Source: Mesorhizobium sp. DCY119 (GTDB taxonomy: Bacteria; Pseudomonadota; Alphaproteobacteria; Rhizobiales; Rhizobiaceae). From it: 64,000 nucleotides of DNA. Position 1 is the first letter of the stretch. Each line of letters opens with the position of its first letter. The notes beneath the pieces are model-generated. The model was not told the origin of the DNA and made no database searches. It was given only the letters and a program-made list of their open reading frames with translations. Positions 34,374-42,895 of this stretch are shown here, in pieces. The DNA lies in the NCBI RefSeq assembly GCF_003590645.1, contig NZ_CP031834.1, positions 2,108,501-2,172,500 of the forward strand, written 5' to 3'. The position numbers and the translations under genes are program-made.

Positions 34374-35483
34374 CTACCGCACCGCCACCCAGCGCCCGTC
34401 CTCGAACGACCGCGCCATCGCGTGCACAGTGCGTTCGATCTCCAGCCCCTCATCGAACTCGATCACATTGGCCGGCTTGCCGCCAATGCGGGCAATAAGC
34501 TCGTGGCACTCGATGGTTTTCAGATCGTTGAACCCCAGCCCATGGCCGGGGGCGGGCACGAAGCGGTCGTAGGGTGAGTGAACGGGCGCCGCGAGGATGG
34601 TGCGGTAGCCCTGCTCGGTCGGGCGATCCGACGTGACATAGAGCTGGAATTCGTTGAAGCGCTCCTGGTCGAACAGGATCGAGCCTTTCGAACCGAAAAT
34701 CTGTACGGCGATGCGGCCCTTGCGGCCCCAGGCTGAACGGTTGACCAGCAAGGTGCCCGACACGCCATTTTCGAGATGCATCAAGGCGCTGGCGATGTCG
34801 TAGGTCTCGACCGCACGCCGGCCGCCGCCTTCGACGCGCCGGTCGGCATAGGGTTTTGCCATGTCGCACATGACCCGGCTGACGCGCCCGAACAGGGTCT
34901 GGACCAGCGACAGCGGATGGACGGCGAAATCGTCCAGCGCGCCATAGCCGGAGGTGGCGTTGTGCTTCCAGCCGAAGGCGGTGTCCGCGTCGGCCATGAA
35001 ATCCTCGTCCATCTCGATGCGCAGATGGTTGACGTCGCCGATGGCGTTTTCAGAGAGCAGCGTCCGGATCTGGCGGATGGCCGGGCTCTGGATGTAGTTG
35101 TAGCCGAGCACCGCGATCTTGCCCGATTTGCGCGCGGCGGCACGCATGGCTTCGGCTTCCGCAAAGGATGGCGCCATCGGCTTTTCGCACCACAGGTGCT
35201 TGCCGGCTTCGAGTGCAGCAATCGCCATTTCGGGGTGGAACTGGTTGGGCGTGGTCAGCGAAACGACCTCCACTTCCGGGTCCGCGATGACGGCGCGCCA
35301 GTCGCCCGAGCCCTTTTCGAAGCCGAATTCATCGGCGCGGCGTGTGGCGAGTTCGGCTGTGGCCTCGCCGAGATGGACGAGCCGCACCGGTGCGACATCG
35401 CCGAACACAGTGCGCACCGAGTTCCAGGCGATCGCGTGGCATTTGCCCATGAAGCCCGTTCCGATAAGACCGACGCCTGTCAT
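34374..35483 (-). CDS. iolY: Gfo/Idh/MocA oxidoreductase, IolY-like (scyllo-inositol related)
   Basis: A 369-residue oxidoreductase with VGLIGTGFMGKCHAIAW at the N-terminus, CEKPMAPSFAEAEAM containing the catalytic Lys, and FAVHPLSLVQTLFG in the active-site His region. Its position, divergent from iolR and followed on the other strand by iolCDEB, is the same as iolY in Sinorhizobium meliloti, where it is tied to scyllo-inositol use. Assignment rests on that synteny plus family membership. A candidate IolR site lies about 60 bases upstream. Confidence 0.8.
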   Translation of the reverse strand: MTGVGLIGTGFMGKCHAIAWNSVRTVFGDVAPVRLVHLGEATAELATRRADEFGFEKGSGDWRAVIADPEVEVVSLTTPNQFHPEMAIAALEAGKHLWCEKPMAPSFAEAEAMRAAARKSGKIAVLGYNYIQSPAIRQIRTLLSENAIGDVNHLRIEMDEDFMADADTAFGWKHNATSGYGALDDFAVHPLSLVQTLFGRVSRVMCDMAKPYADRRVEGGGRRAVETYDIASALMHLENGVSGTLLVNRSAWGRKGRIAVQIFGSKGSILFDQERFNEFQLYVTSDRPTEQGYRTILAAPVHSPYDRFVPAPGHGLGFNDLKTIECHELIARIGGKPANVIEFDEGLEIERTVHAMARSFEDGRWVAVR

Positions 35484-35542
35484 GATCGCGCTCCCTCCCT
35501 TTGGATTTATGGCGTATGGATTAATCTAAATTTTCCTTCAGT

Positions 35543-35556
35543 GGAATGGATGATCC
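35543..35556. promoter_or_regulatory. Candidate IolR operator between iolY and iolR
   Basis: GGAA-TGGATG-ATCC differs at one position from GGAA-N6-TTCC and overlaps the small palindrome ATGGATGATCCAT. It lies between the divergent iolY and iolR starts and could serve both, including IolR self-control. Confidence 0.5.
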
Positions 35557-35620
35557 ATTTTTTATGACTTTCTTCGTCGGCTCCATTATGCTCTTGCGAG
35601 AGGGACGGGGACCAAGCAGT

Positions 35621-36460
35621 GTGAAACGCATGAACATCGAACCAGACCTGCCGCGCGACTATGAAACATTGAGGGCAAAAATCCTCGAGCAGCGGCAATC
35701 GCTGCCCAAGCGCATCGCGCAGGTCGCCGCCTATTCGCTCGACAATCCCGACGAGATCGCCTTCGGCACTGCGGCCAGCATCGCCGCTTCCGCCGGCGTG
35801 CAGCCCTCGACGCTGATCCGTTTTTCCCAGCATCTCGGCTTCGACGGTTTCACCAGCCTTCAATCGGTGTTCCGCGAGCGGCTGCGCGAGCGCACGACGT
35901 CTTATGAAGACCGGCTTACGACGCTGCGCGGGTCTGCACCGGAGGGGGGTCGGAACCGGGCTATTTTCGATGGTTTCGTTGCTGCGGCGAGCAATTCCCT
36001 CGACCAGATATCGCGCTCGATCGACGATGGCGTGCTCGAGCGGGCTGTGGCCATTCTTGCGGGTGCGGAGACGATCTACCTGCTCGCCCGCCGTCGCTCC
36101 TATCCGATCGCCAGCTACATGGCCTATGCCTTCGGCAAGCTGAAAATCCGCAGCCAGCTCATCGAATCGGCTGCCGGGCTCGATCCCGAAATCATATCCT
36201 TTGCCGGCCCGAAGGACGCCGTTCTGGCCGTCAGTTTTTCGCCCTATGCGTCTGCGACCGTCGATCAGGCCAGGCTGCTTTTCGAACAGGGCGTGCCGGT
36301 GGTGGCCATCACCGACAGTGCGTTCTCGCCTTTGGCGCAGTCGGCGGCGGAATGGTTCGAGGTCGCCGAATCGGATTGCGCCGGCTTCCGCTCGATGTCG
36401 GCGACGATGGCGTTGGCCATGACGCTGACGGTGGCGGTGGCCGAAAAGCGCCGCGACTGA
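35621..36460 (+). CDS. iolR: RpiR-family regulator of inositol catabolism
   Basis: The product of about 280 residues has an RpiR helix-turn-helix (LPKRIAQVAAYSLDNPDEIAFGTAASIAASAGVQPSTLIRFSQHLGFDGF) and a C-terminal sugar-isomerase (SIS) domain (ETIYLLARRRSYPIASYMAYAF, VLAVSFSPYASATVDQARL) that binds a phosphorylated sugar-like effector. By analogy with rhizobial IolR it should repress idhA, iolY and iolCDEB in the absence of inositol intermediates. The GTG at 35621 has GGGG ten bases upstream; ATG at 35630 is an alternative. Upstream in-frame codons to 35546 overlap the candidate operator and are unlikely to be coding. Confidence 0.9.
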   Translation: MKRMNIEPDLPRDYETLRAKILEQRQSLPKRIAQVAAYSLDNPDEIAFGTAASIAASAGVQPSTLIRFSQHLGFDGFTSLQSVFRERLRERTTSYEDRLTTLRGSAPEGGRNRAIFDGFVAAASNSLDQISRSIDDGVLERAVAILAGAETIYLLARRRSYPIASYMAYAFGKLKIRSQLIESAAGLDPEIISFAGPKDAVLAVSFSPYASATVDQARLLFEQGVPVVAITDSAFSPLAQSAAEWFEVAESDCAGFRSMSATMALAMTLTVAVAEKRRD

Positions 36461-36513
36461 CGGAATACGGTCGTTCCAAGAGAAGAATATACATTCCATA
36501 TTGACTATAGCGT

Positions 36514-36527
36514 GGAATTAATATTTC
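36514..36527. promoter_or_regulatory. Candidate IolR operator upstream of iolC
   Basis: GGAA-TTAATA-TTTC is the same variant as the site before idhA, with a shared wider context TGGAATnnnnATTTC. It lies 60 bases before the iolC start, next to an ATTCCA...TGGAAT inverted repeat (36493-36518). Confidence 0.5.
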
Positions 36528-36586
36528 GTATTTTTGCCGGCACCGTTGACCAGAATATGCCGAGCGGCAAGCCTCGGGAGGAAGCC

Positions 36587-38521
36587 ATGGCACGACCTCA
36601 TGGCGCCGAAAAAGCGCAACTCGACGTCATCACCATCGGCCGGGCATCGGTTGATCTCTATGGCCAGCAGATCGGTTCGCGGCTGGAGGATATCGCCTCC
36701 TTCGCCAAGTCGGTCGGCGGCTGTCCAACCAACATCGCCGTCGGCACGGCGCGGCTGGGTCTGAAATCGGCGCTCGTCACCCGCGTCGGCGACGAGCAGA
36801 TGGGCCGCTTCATCCGCGAGCAGTTGAAGCGCGAGGGCGTCGCCACCGACGGCATTGCCATCGATCCAGAGCGGCTGACGGCGCTGGTGCTGCTGGCGGT
36901 GGAGGAGGAGGGCGTTTCGCCGATGATCTTCTATCGCTCCGACTGCGCCGACATGGCGCTGTCGGAAGAAAACATCGATGAAGCCTTCATCGCTTCGGCC
37001 CGCGCCATCGTGGTCACCGGCACGCATTTTTCGCGCGAAAACAGCGCCGCCGCGCAGCGCAAGGCGATCCGTATTGCCAAGCAGAATGGCGGCAAGGTCG
37101 CGTTCGACATCGACTATCGCCCCAACCTCTGGGGCCTTGCCGGTCACGCCGAGGGCTTTGGCCGATACGTGAAATCCGACCGCGTCTCGGCGCAGTTGAA
37201 GGCCGTGCTGCCCGATTGCGACCTGATTGTCGGCACCGAGGAAGAAATCATGATCGCGTCCGGCGCCGAAGACGTGCTCGGCGCGCTGAAGGCGATCCGG
37301 GCGGTCTCGAAAGCCACGATTGTGCTGAAGCGCGGTGCCATGGGCTGCATCGTCTATGACGGCAAGATCAGCGACGATCTTGAAGACGGCATCGTCGGCA
37401 AGGGTTTTCCCATCGAGGTCTATAATGTGCTCGGCGCAGGCGATGCCTTCATGTCCGGCCTGCTGCGCGGCTGGCTCGGGGCTGAGGATTGGCAGACCAC
37501 TGCCACCTGGGCCAATGCCTGCGGTGCCTTCGCCGTCTCGCGCCTGCTCTGCGCGCCGGAATATCCGACCTGGGAGGAGCTGCAATTCTTCCTGAAAAAC
37601 GGCAGCAAGCAGCATGCACTGCGCAAGGACGAGGCGATCAACCACATCCATTGGGCAACCAACCGCCGGCGCGAAATCCCATCGCTGATGGCGCTGGCGA
37701 TCGACCATCGCGCGCAGCTCGAGGATGTTGCGGCAAGACTTGGTGTCGATGCGGCGCGGATCGGCGATTTCAAGGTGCTGGCGGTGAAGGCGGCGGCGAG
37801 AGTGGCCGCCGGCCGCGAAGGCTACGGCATGCTGCTGGACGAAAAGCATGGCCGCGACGCCATGTTCGAATTCGCCCGACATCCGTTCGCCTGGCTCGGC
37901 CGGCCGGTTGAGCTTCCCGGCTCGCGGCCGCTGCGCTTCGAGTTCTCGCAGGACATTGGTTCGCAGCTGGTCGACTGGCCGGTCGACCACTGCATCAAAT
38001 GCCTGAGTTTTTACCATCCCGACGATCCCGTAGTCCTGAAGGAAGAACAGCAGCAGAAATTGCGCGCTTTGTTCGAAGCATCACGCCGGGTCGGGCGCGA
38101 GCTTCTGGTCGAGATCATCGCCGGCAAGCATGGCACGCTCGACGACGAGACGATCCCGCGCGCCTTGCAGGAACTTTACCATCTCGGCATCAAGCCGGAC
38201 TGGTGGAAGCTGGAGCCGCAGGCATCGCCCGACGCGTGGCGCAAGGTCGAGGCGGTGATTTCGAAGAACGATCCGTGGTGCCGCGGCGTCGTGCTGCTCG
38301 GGCTGGAAGCGCCACAGGCGGAACTGGAAGCAGCCTTTGCCGCGACTGCCGACGCCCCGGTGGTGAAGGGCTTTGCCGTCGGCCGCACCATATTCGTCGA
38401 TGCTGCCGAAAAATGGCTGGCGGGCAAAATCTCGGACGAGGAAGCGATCGCCGACATGGCGTCGCGCTTCGAAAGGCTCACCGAAGCCTGGCTTGCCGCG
38501 CGCGGCCGGAAAGCCGCATAA
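36587..38521 (+). CDS. iolC: Bifunctional 5-dehydro-2-deoxygluconokinase with C-terminal DUF2090 domain
   Basis: The 644-residue protein has an N-terminal PfkB sugar kinase (residues 10-325: ITIGRASVDLYGQQIG, FAKSVGGCPTNIAVGTARLG, and VLGAGDAFMSGLLRGWLG with the catalytic Asp). A C-terminal DUF2090 domain follows (about 340-640; MALAIDHRAQLEDVA, ELPGSRPLRFEFSQD). The kinase phosphorylates 5-dehydro-2-deoxygluconate; the DUF2090 part is an aldolase-like TIM barrel presumed to cleave the product to malonate semialdehyde and dihydroxyacetone phosphate. This fusion is usual in proteobacterial inositol operons. The start has CGGGAGGAAGCC. Confidence 0.93.
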   Translation: MARPHGAEKAQLDVITIGRASVDLYGQQIGSRLEDIASFAKSVGGCPTNIAVGTARLGLKSALVTRVGDEQMGRFIREQLKREGVATDGIAIDPERLTALVLLAVEEEGVSPMIFYRSDCADMALSEENIDEAFIASARAIVVTGTHFSRENSAAAQRKAIRIAKQNGGKVAFDIDYRPNLWGLAGHAEGFGRYVKSDRVSAQLKAVLPDCDLIVGTEEEIMIASGAEDVLGALKAIRAVSKATIVLKRGAMGCIVYDGKISDDLEDGIVGKGFPIEVYNVLGAGDAFMSGLLRGWLGAEDWQTTATWANACGAFAVSRLLCAPEYPTWEELQFFLKNGSKQHALRKDEAINHIHWATNRRREIPSLMALAIDHRAQLEDVAARLGVDAARIGDFKVLAVKAAARVAAGREGYGMLLDEKHGRDAMFEFARHPFAWLGRPVELPGSRPLRFEFSQDIGSQLVDWPVDHCIKCLSFYHPDDPVVLKEEQQQKLRALFEASRRVGRELLVEIIAGKHGTLDDETIPRALQELYHLGIKPDWWKLEPQASPDAWRKVEAVISKNDPWCRGVVLLGLEAPQAELEAAFAATADAPVVKGFAVGRTIFVDAAEKWLAGKISDEEAIADMASRFERLTEAWLAARGRKAA

Positions 38522-38541
38522 AGGGCTGGGAGGAATAAGCG

Positions 38542-40392
38542 ATGACAAAGACAATCCGCCTGACCATGGCGCAGGCGCTGACGCGCTTCCTCGCCCGCCA
38601 GATGACCGAGATCGACGGCGAGAAGCTGCCGCTGTTCGGCGGCGTCTGGGCGATTTTCGGCCATGGCAATGTCGCCGGCATGGGCGAGGCGCTCTACCAA
38701 GTCCGCGAGGATTTGCCGACCTTCCGCGCCCATAACGAGCAGGCGATGGCACATGCGGCAATCGCCTATGGCAAGGCGCATTTCCGCCGCCGCATCATGG
38801 CCGCGACCACGTCGATCGGCCCCGGCGCGACCAATCTGGTGACGGCCTGCGCGCTCGCCCATGTCAACCGGCTGCCGCTGCTGCTCTTGCCGGGCGATGT
38901 CTTCGCCAACCGCATTCCCGACCCGGTGCTGCAACAGGTCGAGAGTTTTGGCGACGGCACCGTTTCGGCCAATGACTGCTTCCGCCCGGTGTCGCGCTAT
39001 TTCGACCGCATCACCCGTCCCGAGCAGATCATCCCGGCGCTGGCGCGCGCCATGCAGGTGCTGACCGATCCGGCGGAATGCGGGCCGGTGACGCTGGCGC
39101 TGTGCCAGGACGTGCAGGCCGAAGCCTATGATTATCCCGAGAGTTTTTTCGAGGAGCGGCTGTGGTTGCCGCGCCGGCCGCGCCCGGATCGTACCGAACT
39201 GGCGGCGGCGGTGGCAGCACTTAAGGACGCCCAGAAGCCGCTGATTATCGCCGGCGGCGGCGTGCTCTATTCGCAGGCTTCCGGCGATCTTGCGCGGCTG
39301 GTGGAGGCGACGGGCATTCCCGTCTGCGAGACGCAGGGCGGCAAATCCTCGCTGCCGGATGATCATCCACTCAACATGGCGGCAGTCGGCGTCACCGGCA
39401 CGTCGGCGGCGAACCGGCTGGCGGAAGAGGCCGATGTGATCCTCGCCGTGGGCACGCGGCTGCAGGATTTTACTACCGGCTCGTGGGCGCTGTTCCGTAA
39501 TTCGGGAAAGACCTTTGTCGGGCTGAATGTGCAAGCGTTCGATGCAGGAAAACATCGCGCGCTGCCGCTGGTAGCAGACGCCGCAGAAGGGCTGGCGGAA
39601 CTCGCAGCAGGGCTGAAAGGCTACAAGGCGCCGGCAGGCTGGACGCAAAACGCCAGGGCCGGTAAGGCCGAATGGCAGGCCGCTGCCGCCAAGGTCACGG
39701 CGTCGACCAATGCGGCGCTGCCATCGGATGCGCAGGTTATCGGCGCGGTGCAGCGGGCTATGGGTTCGGGCGTCACGGTGCTTCATGCGGCGGGCGGATT
39801 GCCCGGTGAGTTACACAAGCTGTGGCAGGCCGGCGCGCCGGGTTCTTATCACGCCGAATACGGCTATTCCTGCATGGGCTACGAGATTGCCGGCGGGCTC
39901 GGCGTCAAGATGGCCAAGCCCGACGAGGAAGTCGTCGTCATGGTCGGCGACGGTTCCTACCTGATGCTGAATTCGGAGATTGCGACCTCGGTGATGCTCG
40001 GGCTGCGGCTGACCATCGTGCTTCTCGACAATCGCGGCTATGGCTGCATCAACCGGCTGCAGATGGGCACCGGCGGGGCCAACTTCAACAATCTGCTGAA
40101 GGACTCGCGCCACCAGACCTTGCCCGACATCGACTTCGCCGCCCACGCCGCGAGCCTCGGCGCGATCGCTGAAAAGGTATCGTCGGTGGCAGAGCTGGAG
40201 ACAGCGCTTGGCAAAGCCAAGCAGAACCCGCGCACGACGGTGGTGGTCATCGAAACCGACCCGCTGATTTCGACCGATGCCGGCGGGCATTGGTGGGATG
40301 TGGCGGTGCCGGAGGTGAGTGCGCGAAAGGAGGTTGTCGCCAAGCGCAAGGCTTATGAGGAAGCGGTGAAGCTGCAGCGTGTGGGGGATTGA
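38542..40392 (+). CDS. iolD: 3D-(3,5/4)-trihydroxycyclohexane-1,2-dione hydrolase
   Basis: A 616-residue thiamine-diphosphate enzyme that opens the cyclitol ring. The N-terminal domain has LPLFGGVWAIFGHGNVAGMG and the activating-Glu region RAHNEQAMAHAAIAYG; the C-terminal domain carries the ThDP motif VVVMVGDGSYLMLNSEIATSVMLGL...NRGYGC. Twenty bases separate it from iolC, with GGGAGGAATAAGCG before the ATG. It is the third step of the pathway after IdhA and IolE. Confidence 0.95.
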   Translation: MTKTIRLTMAQALTRFLARQMTEIDGEKLPLFGGVWAIFGHGNVAGMGEALYQVREDLPTFRAHNEQAMAHAAIAYGKAHFRRRIMAATTSIGPGATNLVTACALAHVNRLPLLLLPGDVFANRIPDPVLQQVESFGDGTVSANDCFRPVSRYFDRITRPEQIIPALARAMQVLTDPAECGPVTLALCQDVQAEAYDYPESFFEERLWLPRRPRPDRTELAAAVAALKDAQKPLIIAGGGVLYSQASGDLARLVEATGIPVCETQGGKSSLPDDHPLNMAAVGVTGTSAANRLAEEADVILAVGTRLQDFTTGSWALFRNSGKTFVGLNVQAFDAGKHRALPLVADAAEGLAELAAGLKGYKAPAGWTQNARAGKAEWQAAAAKVTASTNAALPSDAQVIGAVQRAMGSGVTVLHAAGGLPGELHKLWQAGAPGSYHAEYGYSCMGYEIAGGLGVKMAKPDEEVVVMVGDGSYLMLNSEIATSVMLGLRLTIVLLDNRGYGCINRLQMGTGGANFNNLLKDSRHQTLPDIDFAAHAASLGAIAEKVSSVAELETALGKAKQNPRTTVVVIETDPLISTDAGGHWWDVAVPEVSARKEVVAKRKAYEEAVKLQRVGD

Positions 40393-40396
40393 GGTT

Positions 40397-40535
40397 GGCG
40401 CTGCCCCTCATCCTCCTGCCGGCACCTTCTCCCCGTATAGAGACGGGGAGAAGAAGGCTGGCCGCAACGTCTCCGCTTCCTTCTTCTCCCCGTTCACGGG
40501 GAGAAGGTCCCGGCAGGGGGATGAGGGGCAGCGCC
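40397..40535. repeat. Palindromic intergenic element, family B, RIME-like
   Basis: Two 40-base arms (GGCGCTGCCCCTCATCCTCC... and an inverse differing at two positions) each contain or abut a TTCTCCCCGT-ACGGGGAGAA hairpin. The layout recalls the rhizobial intergenic mosaic elements. It sits inside the iol operon, between iolD and iolE, where it would be transcribed. A half copy is at 28573-28626. Confidence 0.85.
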
Positions 40536-40580
40536 GACGCCCAAGAATTTAAAAAAGCGATCTGAAACCGGAGCAACGAC

Positions 40581-41498
40581 TTGAAAGCCAAACTGGGCAT
40601 GTCCCCCATCGCATGGTGGAACGACGATCTTGTGGAACTCAGCGACGATGTCTCGCTGGAGGAATGTCTTCGCCAGTCGCGCTCGGCGGGTTTCACCGGC
40701 ATGGAGAAGGGCCGGCGCTTTCCCGATGATCCGGAAATCATGCTGCCGATCCTGAAGAAGGCCGACGTCACCCTTTGCGGCGGCTGGTTTTCGGGCACGC
40801 TGGTCGATGAGGACCTGTCGGCCAACAAGGATCGCATCCAGCCGATGATCGACCTGTTCAAGGCGGTCAATGCACCGTGCATCGTCTATGGCGAGGTCGG
40901 CCGCTCGATCCAGGGCGACCGCTCGAAGCCGCTGGCGACGAAGGCGGTTCTCTCCGACGACGAGATGAAGGCCTATGCGCGTAAGGTCACCGAATTCGGC
41001 GAATGGTGCGCCGGACAGGGCATGCCGCTCTCCTATCATCATCATATGGCTGCGGTCGTGCAGTTCGAACATGAGCTCAATGCCTTCATGAACCATTCCG
41101 GCGAGGGCATTCCGCTGCTGCTCGATGCCGGGCACCTCGCCTTTGCCGGCGGTGACGTGCTGCGCGCCATCGACAATCACCACAAGCGCATCAGCCATGT
41201 GCATGTGAAGGATATCCGTCGTGGCGTGATCGACGGTCTGGACTGGAAGAAGCAGTCGTTCCTCGACGCGGTGGCGCTGGGTGCTTTCACGGTGCCGGGA
41301 GACGGCTCGCTGGATTTCGGCGCCATCGTCCAGCGCTTCGCGGATCATGGCTATGAGGGCTGGTTCGTGGTCGAGGCCGAGCAGGACCCGAAGAAGAACC
41401 CGCCGCTGAAAATGGCTCAGGTCGGCCACAAGGAGTTGATGCGGGTGATGACGGCCGCCGGCTATACGGTCGAGACGCAGGGCTTCCCCAATGTTTGA
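40581..41498 (+). CDS. iolE: Inosose dehydratase
   Basis: A 305-residue TIM-barrel enzyme of the xylose-isomerase-like family that dehydrates scyllo-inosose. Characteristic parts are MSPIAWWNDDLVELSDD at the start, SRSAGFTGMEKGRRFP, the metal site region PLSYHHHMAAVVQ, LLLDAGHLAFAGGD, and ISHVHVKDIR. The start is TTG at 40581 preceded by GGAGCAACGAC; ATG at 40599 is possible. It is separated from iolD by a 139-base repeat element but lies on the same strand and probably in the same operon. Confidence 0.93.
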   Translation: MKAKLGMSPIAWWNDDLVELSDDVSLEECLRQSRSAGFTGMEKGRRFPDDPEIMLPILKKADVTLCGGWFSGTLVDEDLSANKDRIQPMIDLFKAVNAPCIVYGEVGRSIQGDRSKPLATKAVLSDDEMKAYARKVTEFGEWCAGQGMPLSYHHHMAAVVQFEHELNAFMNHSGEGIPLLLDAGHLAFAGGDVLRAIDNHHKRISHVHVKDIRRGVIDGLDWKKQSFLDAVALGAFTVPGDGSLDFGAIVQRFADHGYEGWFVVEAEQDPKKNPPLKMAQVGHKELMRVMTAAGYTVETQGFPNV

Positions 41499-41562
41499 TC
41501 GTGCTGGCACATCCCTGCCGGATTGTGCCAAGCTTGGGCGCAAGAGCTGACCTGATTTCCGA

Positions 41563-41784
41563 TTGGAGCCGTTTCATTTGACCAAGGATTCCGAACATCC
41601 CTTCTTCCGCCCGCTGTGGCGGCGCATCGCGCTGGTGGCATTCTGCCTTGTCTGGGCAGGCATCGAGTTCGCGATGGATTCGCCGACATGGGGAATGATC
41701 ATGCTGGGATTTTCCGCCTATGCGGCGTGGCAGTATCTCTTCAGCTATGCGCCGCCGCCCGTGGATGCCGACAAGAAGGAGTAA
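41563..41784 (+). CDS. Small membrane protein inside the iol operon
   Basis: A product of up to 73 residues with two hydrophobic segments (WRRIALVAFCLVWAGIEFAM and WGMIMLGFSAYAAWQYLFSY) and short charged ends (FFRPLWRR, PPPVDADKKE). The start is uncertain: TTG at 41563 or TTG at 41578 (preceded by GGAGC). The stop is 4 bases before the iolB ATG, whose ribosome site AAGGAG lies inside this gene, so the two are translationally linked. I do not recognise a function; it resembles small two-helix proteins seen beside rhizobial iolB genes. Confidence 0.72.
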   Translation: MEPFHLTKDSEHPFFRPLWRRIALVAFCLVWAGIEFAMDSPTWGMIMLGFSAYAAWQYLFSYAPPPVDADKKE

Positions 41785-41788
41785 GGCC

Positions 41789-42586
41789 ATGTCGAAACTG
41801 TTGGTGAAGGCCAAGGACGGCGGCGGCCGCGTCGCCAATGTCACGCCGCAGAGCGCCGGCTGGACCTATGTCGGTTTCGACCTCCATCGTCTGACGCCCG
41901 GCGAAACGGTGGCGGAAAGCAGCGGCTCGCGTGAAATTTGCCTTGTCTTCGTCACCGGCAAGGGCAGGGTCCATGCCGGCGGGCAGGATCTCGGCGTTCT
42001 CGGCGAGCGCATGTCGCCCTTCGAGGGCAAGCCATGGTCCGTCTATGTGCCGCAGGACACCGAATGGTCGGTGGAAGCCGGTACCGATCTGGAACTGGCA
42101 GTCTGTTCCGCACCCAGCCTCGGCGGCGGGCTGCCAGTGCGGGTGATCGCGCCGAAGGATCTTCACGAGGAACTGCGCGGCAAGGGCACCAACACGCGCT
42201 ACGTCACCAACATATTGCCGGAAGGCGAGCCGGCGGATTCGCTGCTGGTGGTCGAGGTGATAACGCCGGGCGGTCACACCTCGAGCTACCCGCCGCACAA
42301 GCACGACCAGGACAATCTGCCGGCAGAATCCTACCTCGAAGAAACCTACTACCACCGCCTCAACCCGCCGCAGGGCTTTGCCTTCCAGCGCGTCTATACC
42401 GACGACCGTTCGCTGGATGAAACCATGGCAGTGGAAGACGGCGACGTGGTAATGGTGCCCAAGGGGTATCACCCCTGCGCTGCCTGCCATGGCTACGATC
42501 TCTGGTATCTCAACGTCATGGCCGGGCCGAAGCGGACGTGGAAGTTCCACAATGCTGCAGAGCATGAGTGGCTGCTGAAGGCGTGA
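41789..42586 (+). CDS. iolB: 5-Deoxy-glucuronate isomerase
   Basis: A 265-residue bicupin enzyme with the IolB signatures GWTYVGFDLHRLTPGE near the start and EVITPGGHTSSYPPHKHDQDN plus EETYYHRLNPPQGFAFQRVYTDD in the second cupin, where His and Glu bind the metal. It converts 5-deoxy-glucuronate to 5-dehydro-2-deoxygluconate, the substrate of IolC. It is the last gene of the operon. A family A repeat follows about 58 bases after the stop. Confidence 0.95.
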   Translation: MSKLLVKAKDGGGRVANVTPQSAGWTYVGFDLHRLTPGETVAESSGSREICLVFVTGKGRVHAGGQDLGVLGERMSPFEGKPWSVYVPQDTEWSVEAGTDLELAVCSAPSLGGGLPVRVIAPKDLHEELRGKGTNTRYVTNILPEGEPADSLLVVEVITPGGHTSSYPPHKHDQDNLPAESYLEETYYHRLNPPQGFAFQRVYTDDRSLDETMAVEDGDVVMVPKGYHPCAACHGYDLWYLNVMAGPKRTWKFHNAAEHEWLLKA

Positions 42587-42644
42587 TTACCTGCCCCTTG
42601 ATAGGATGATCCGCTTGGTGGATCGAGTGGAAGCCGGGTGTTCT

Positions 42645-42784
42645 ACCCCCACCCCTAACCCCTCCCCACAAGGGGGAGGGGGACGATTTCGTCGCCTTTG
42701 CCACCAAGAACATGGAAGATTGGGGAGGGCGTCCGCGCAGCAAGTTCCCCTCCCCCTTGTGGGGAGGGGTTAGGGGTGGGGGTC
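42645..42784. repeat. Palindromic intergenic element, family A copy 3
   Basis: Arms of about 40 bases in inverse orientation (TACCCCCACCCCTAACCCCT...) flank a 60-base interior that aligns with copy 1 (GGGGGACGATTTCGTCGCC... GCAGCAAG). It fills most of the 309 bases between iolB and the DUF4424 gene. Confidence 0.85.
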
Positions 42785-42895
42785 CCACCATGCCGAATTT
42801 GCTTTGATCACGCATCTCCTGGCAGGTTAGATGCCCATGCCTGACTGACTCGGCGTAAAAATCATGCCGATCAGCGCAACGCCGGGGGATTTTTC

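Noticed and set aside
36518-38017. 499-residue open frame antisense to iolC
   Set aside because: Shadow of the PfkB kinase gene with no recognisable domain or start signal.
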